Source of the DNA: a bacterium | GTDB taxonomy: Bacteria; JAHJDO01 | NCBI GenBank assembly: GCA_030611945.1 | Contig: JAUWOV010000075.1 | Location: 1 to 8,592 of the forward strand | Reading direction: 5' to 3' | DNA: 8,592 nt | In this document: positions 5,980 to 8,592 of the stretch, piece by piece | How positions within the stretch are numbered: position 1 is the stretch's first letter | How the letters are laid out: each line of letters starts with the position of its first letter | Position numbers and translations under genes: made by a program | Notes under the pieces: generated by a model | Databases searched by the model: none | What the model saw: only the letters and a program-made list of their open reading frames with translations | What the model was told of the DNA's origin: nothing

Positions 5980-6950
5980 TGAAAATGAATTTATTAGTTA
6001 CCGGAGGATGTGGTTTTATAGGGTCTAATTTTATACGATATGAGTTAGAGAAATATAGCTCTGTAAACATTGTAAATCTGGATAAATTGACATACGCTGG
6101 AAATTCAGAAAATCTTTTAGATATTCAGGACAAATATAAAGATAGGTATACATTCGTTAAAGGAGATATTTTAAATGCAGAATTGGTCAGACAAATTATT
6201 GTAGAAAATAGGATTGATATAATTATTAATTTTGCTGCTGAATCACATGTGGATAGAAGTATCATTGATCCTGCTGATTTTGTGAGAACAAATATACTTG
6301 GGGTGCAGACTCTTCTTGAGGTTGCAAGACAGGTTGGTATTAAGCGCTTCATACAGATTTCAACGGATGAAGTATATGGAGACCTTCCTGATAATGGCTA
6401 TTTTAAGGAAGAAACTCCCCTCTCGCCAAACAGCCCCTACGCTGCAAGCAAAGCATCAGCTGATATGCTTGTCAAGGCTTACTATCACACATATCAATTG
6501 CCTGTTATAATTACACGATGTTCAAATAATTACGGACCATACCAATTTCATGAGAAACTTATTCCGCTAATAATCATCAACGCTCTCCAGTCTAAGATGC
6601 TGCCTATTTACGGAGATGGAACAAATGTAAGGGACTGGATTCATGTAATAGATCACTGCAGAGCTATTGATTTTGTGATACAAAGGGGAGAAATAGGAGA
6701 GATCTATAACATAGGCGCTAACAATGAGAGAACTAATATAGATATAGCCAAATTTATTTTAAAAAGACTGAAAAAACCTGAAACGTTAATAAAATTCGCA
6801 AAAGACAGACTTGGGCATGACCGCCGTTATGCTATTAATGCAGATAAAATTAAAAGCCAATTGGGATGGAAACCTGTTTGCGATTTTCAAAATAGCCTAC
6901 AAGAGACTATCTCATGGTATATTGATAACAGAGCTTGGTGGAAGATATAA
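5979..6950 (+). CDS. rmlB: dTDP-glucose 4,6-dehydratase (RmlB)
   Basis: RmlB converts dTDP-glucose to dTDP-4-keto-6-deoxyglucose using bound NAD+ (EC 4.2.1.46), the second step of the pathway. The 323-residue extended SDR has TGGCGFIGSN (8-17), D35, AAESHVDRSI (86-95), catalytic T129-D130-E131 in STDEVYG, Y154 and K158 in YAASK, RCSNNYGPYQFHEKLIPL (180-197), YGDGTNVRDWIHV (211-223) and DRLGHDRRYAIN (276-287). All the dehydratase hallmarks that separate it from simple epimerases are present. I choose the ATG at 5979, overlapping the rmlC stop by one base (TGATG) with GGGAGAG at 5960-5966 upstream. An in-frame ATG at 5958 precedes that site and would add seven atypical residues; the ATG at 5985 also remains possible. 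Confidence 0.95.
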   Translation: MKMNLLVTGGCGFIGSNFIRYELEKYSSVNIVNLDKLTYAGNSENLLDIQDKYKDRYTFVKGDILNAELVRQIIVENRIDIIINFAAESHVDRSIIDPADFVRTNILGVQTLLEVARQVGIKRFIQISTDEVYGDLPDNGYFKEETPLSPNSPYAASKASADMLVKAYYHTYQLPVIITRCSNNYGPYQFHEKLIPLIIINALQSKMLPIYGDGTNVRDWIHVIDHCRAIDFVIQRGEIGEIYNIGANNERTNIDIAKFILKRLKKPETLIKFAKDRLGHDRRYAINADKIKSQLGWKPVCDFQNSLQETISWYIDNRAWWKI

Positions 6951-6988
6951 TAAAGAAGTTATTACGCAGAGATTTCTGAATATTTATA

Positions 6989-7978
6989 ATGGGTTCAACA
7001 AACAGCACAGAAAAAAGATATGCTAAAAAACTGCTATTTTTAATTATTTCTCAAGTCGCCACACTTTTATTTTCTCCAACGAGTGTTTTTGCAGTTAGCA
7101 AGTTTGAACTGTTTATAAAAGACCATCCTTTTAGATTTGGTTTTAGTCTTGTCTTTTTCTCACTTTTCATTGTCTTGATTCCGATGTATGTTTTTGAAAT
7201 AGTCAAATTTATTAATAAACTTATTGAGATAATTACAGGTTTTGAGGAGAAGAAAGATATTAAAGAGAAAGAGAATGAGTACAGAAAAGCACCAAGAGGC
7301 TTAATTGAAGAAGAAGTTGCTTTATCTCTTTCTCCTGCTGAGCTTATATGGAGAAAGGAGGTCGGGAAATTAGAAACATACAAATTGCGTCCAAACATAG
7401 AATTCTGGATAGGAAGATCCGAAGATAATGAATTAATACTAGAAGATGAATTGGTAACTAGGCTCCATGCAAAGATACGGCCGCAACGTGAAGGCTATGT
7501 ATTATACGATCTTCATTCCTATAATGGCACTAAGATTAATGGCAAAAAAGCGCTTAAACATATATTAGAAAATAACGATGAAATAAACATAGGCAAGCAA
7601 ATAATAAACTTTAAGCAAGAAACTGGCAAATCTGAAAACAATGAGTCGCAACCAAGAGCTATAAAAGACAAAGATGTGCTTGTTAAGTATATTGTATATG
7701 CTCCAGAACAGCCTATGCTTGAAAAGCAGGCATATGCTAAGTTGATAAGCGAGTCTCACATTTTTATCAGAACAGATAAGTACATACCAGAAACAGAAGC
7801 AACTGTAGAAATGCAAATCCAATTTCCAAATGGTGAGGTAATTAATGAAATACTAGGGAATCTCTTATCGTGCAGACAAACACCGCTGAAAGATGAATAC
7901 GAACTAGACATTGAACTTTCAGGATTACCAGAGGAAAAACAGCAGATCATTAGTAATTATATAAAAAACAGACCATAG
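6989..7978 (+). CDS. Membrane-anchored FHA domain protein with C-terminal PilZ-like domain
   Basis: The 329-residue protein starts with a basic N-terminus and a hydrophobic signal-like segment (14-35, possible cleavage after VFA), then a second membrane helix (about 51-73) and a charged linker (85-105). An FHA domain follows (about 135-210), with the phosphothreonine-reading core IGRS (141-144), N147, R158-L-H160 and NGT (179-181). Residues about 230-327 have the strand pattern of a PilZ domain (HIFIRTD, ATVEMQIQFPNGEVI, YELDIELSGLP), but the RxxxR and (D/N)xSxxG motifs for c-di-GMP are not evident. The FHA/PilZ part should face the cytoplasm. It lies 38 bases after rmlB with no separate promoter seen, so it is probably co-transcribed. 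The start has only a weak ribosome binding site. FHA is confident; PilZ is a by-eye inference. Confidence 0.85.
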   Translation: MGSTNSTEKRYAKKLLFLIISQVATLLFSPTSVFAVSKFELFIKDHPFRFGFSLVFFSLFIVLIPMYVFEIVKFINKLIEIITGFEEKKDIKEKENEYRKAPRGLIEEEVALSLSPAELIWRKEVGKLETYKLRPNIEFWIGRSEDNELILEDELVTRLHAKIRPQREGYVLYDLHSYNGTKINGKKALKHILENNDEINIGKQIINFKQETGKSENNESQPRAIKDKDVLVKYIVYAPEQPMLEKQAYAKLISESHIFIRTDKYIPETEATVEMQIQFPNGEVINEILGNLLSCRQTPLKDEYELDIELSGLPEEKQQIISNYIKNRP

Positions 7979-7996
7979 AAAGTTAGATTATATACA

Positions 7997-8036
7997 AATG
8001 CCACAGCACAGAAAGACATTTCTGCGCTGTGGCATT
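7997..8036. terminator. Strong, probably bidirectional intrinsic terminator
   Basis: Two 18-base arms (7997-8014 and 8019-8036) pair completely except for one A-C mismatch, around a GACA loop. The hairpin lies 18 bases after the FHA gene and 26 before the stop of the convergent gene. On the plus strand it is followed by GTTGTTT; the minus side has only a loose T/A-rich tail. Its placement between convergent genes fits termination from both sides. Confidence 0.8.
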
Positions 8037-8062
8037 GTTGTTTCATAAAGAAAATATGAAGC

Positions 8063-8592
8063 TTATCTTGCTAGACCATACTCTATTTTTATGCCTGCTA
8101 TGAGTGAAAGCTTATCCAGCATGTCTTCTGCGCCGGCAATTATATAGTAGTCTTTATCTTCCCGTATCTTATAACTCAGGTTTGTTCTGAGAAAGAATGG
8201 GGAGCTGTAAACAGCACTGTGCCCTTCAACCGTGATGCTGGTTTTCTCATCAGGCAGCATATAATCTACTCCAAGCCCTGCGCCTGAATTTATAATGCCT
8301 CCTCTAAGTGTCAGGCTATTATTGAGATATTTAGATGCAATCTGCGCGTCGTACTCAAGATACTGAACGTTTCTTCTATCTTTTCGTTCATATGGATTTG
8401 CTCCCTTTAAATCTATTTTGCTGATTCCAAGAAGACAATACATATCCTCAGAAAGCTCAACTCTTGCGTAAATTTTGGTTCTCGGCATCTTGTTTCTAAG
8501 AGACCAAACGCTTTCAACTCCTATCCAGGTTGTTGCCTCTTTTATTGTATCCAAAACATCCGTTACACCTTCAGAAACTTGTTTCACTTGCG
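8063..8592 (-). CDS. C-terminal part of an MlaD/MCE-family lipid transport protein (partial)
   Basis: About 176 codons of the 3' end of a minus-strand gene are present and the frame is open through the right edge, so the N-terminus, including any membrane anchor and MCE domain, lies outside. The GTG at 8587 is probably internal. The piece opens with a helical stretch (SEGVTDVLDTIKEATTWIG) and continues as alternating beta-strands, with RGGIINSGAGLGVDYMLPD as the clearest signature. It recalls the beta-rich tail of some MlaD proteins in Gram-negative bacteria, where the motif reads like RaGliES-GGvGvDYyl. Those proteins bind phospholipid for transport between inner and outer membranes. With the MCE domain unseen the family call is moderate. 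The gene converges on the FHA gene across a shared terminator. Confidence 0.6.
   Translation of the reverse strand, partial: QVKQVSEGVTDVLDTIKEATTWIGVESVWSLRNKMPRTKIYARVELSEDMYCLLGISKIDLKGANPYERKDRRNVQYLEYDAQIASKYLNNSLTLRGGIINSGAGLGVDYMLPDEKTSITVEGHSAVYSSPFFLRTNLSYKIREDKDYYIIAGAEDMLDKLSLIAGIKIEYGLAR

Noticed and set aside
6969-6980. CAGAGATTTCTG hairpin between rmlB and the FHA gene as a terminator
   Set aside because: Only about four pairs can form and no T-run follows, so read-through is more likely.
6962-6990. TATAAT at 6985-6990 as a promoter for the FHA gene
   Set aside because: It overlaps the ATG, so transcription would start inside the gene, and the -35 (TTACGC) is poor.
1-8592. tRNA, rRNA, CRISPR array, transposase or integrase
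   Set aside because: None is seen on either strand: no spaced direct repeats, no mobile-element proteins and no tRNA-like cloverleaf were noticed by eye.

Overview
The window looks like chromosome from an AT-rich, Gram-negative bacterium. The Gram-negative call rests on the last gene, whose C-terminus resembles the beta-rich tail of MlaD/MCE lipid-transport proteins, and on the dTDP-rhamnose genes. The species cannot be named. An uncultured lineage of the Omnitrophota or deltaproteobacterial kind would fit, but that is a guess from family resemblance.

Layout: (1) 1-188 is a divergent intergenic region. A minus-strand gene starts near its left edge (only 11 codons are inside) behind a palindromic, operator-like leader. 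A plus-strand promoter fires so close to aroE that the mRNA may be leaderless. (2) 189-1543 holds aroE and aroK, overlapping by one base: two steps of the shikimate pathway. (3) A weak hairpin and a strong sigma70-type promoter (1579-1607) separate these from a tightly packed plus-strand operon at 1644-6950. It encodes a GalE-like epimerase, short-form RmlA, a 54-codon small ORF, a DUF1016/YhcG PD-(D/E)XK nuclease, RmlD, an RmlC-type cupin and RmlB. (4) 38 bases further on is a membrane-anchored protein with an FHA domain and a C-terminal PilZ-like domain (6989-7978). (5) A long hairpin at 7997-8036 closes this side and probably also terminates the convergent MlaD/MCE-type gene, which runs off the right edge.

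How the genes work together: RmlA, RmlB, RmlC and RmlD convert glucose-1-phosphate and dTTP to dTDP-L-rhamnose. The epimerase probably supplies a second nucleotide sugar. No glycosyltransferase is present, so the sugars are used elsewhere. The FHA/PilZ protein could sense phosphorylation or a nucleotide second messenger at the membrane, but its link to the sugar genes rests only on adjacency.

The most unusual part is 3353-4657. A nuclease of a family often found with defence and restriction genes sits inside the rhamnose operon, with arginine codon use opposite to its neighbours (18 of 22 CGN, against 5 of 18 in rmlB and 1 of 10 in rmlD). A small unrecognised ORF precedes and overlaps it, it carries a paired inverted repeat in its linker, and rmlD just after it has a short N-terminal extension that looks like an insertion scar.
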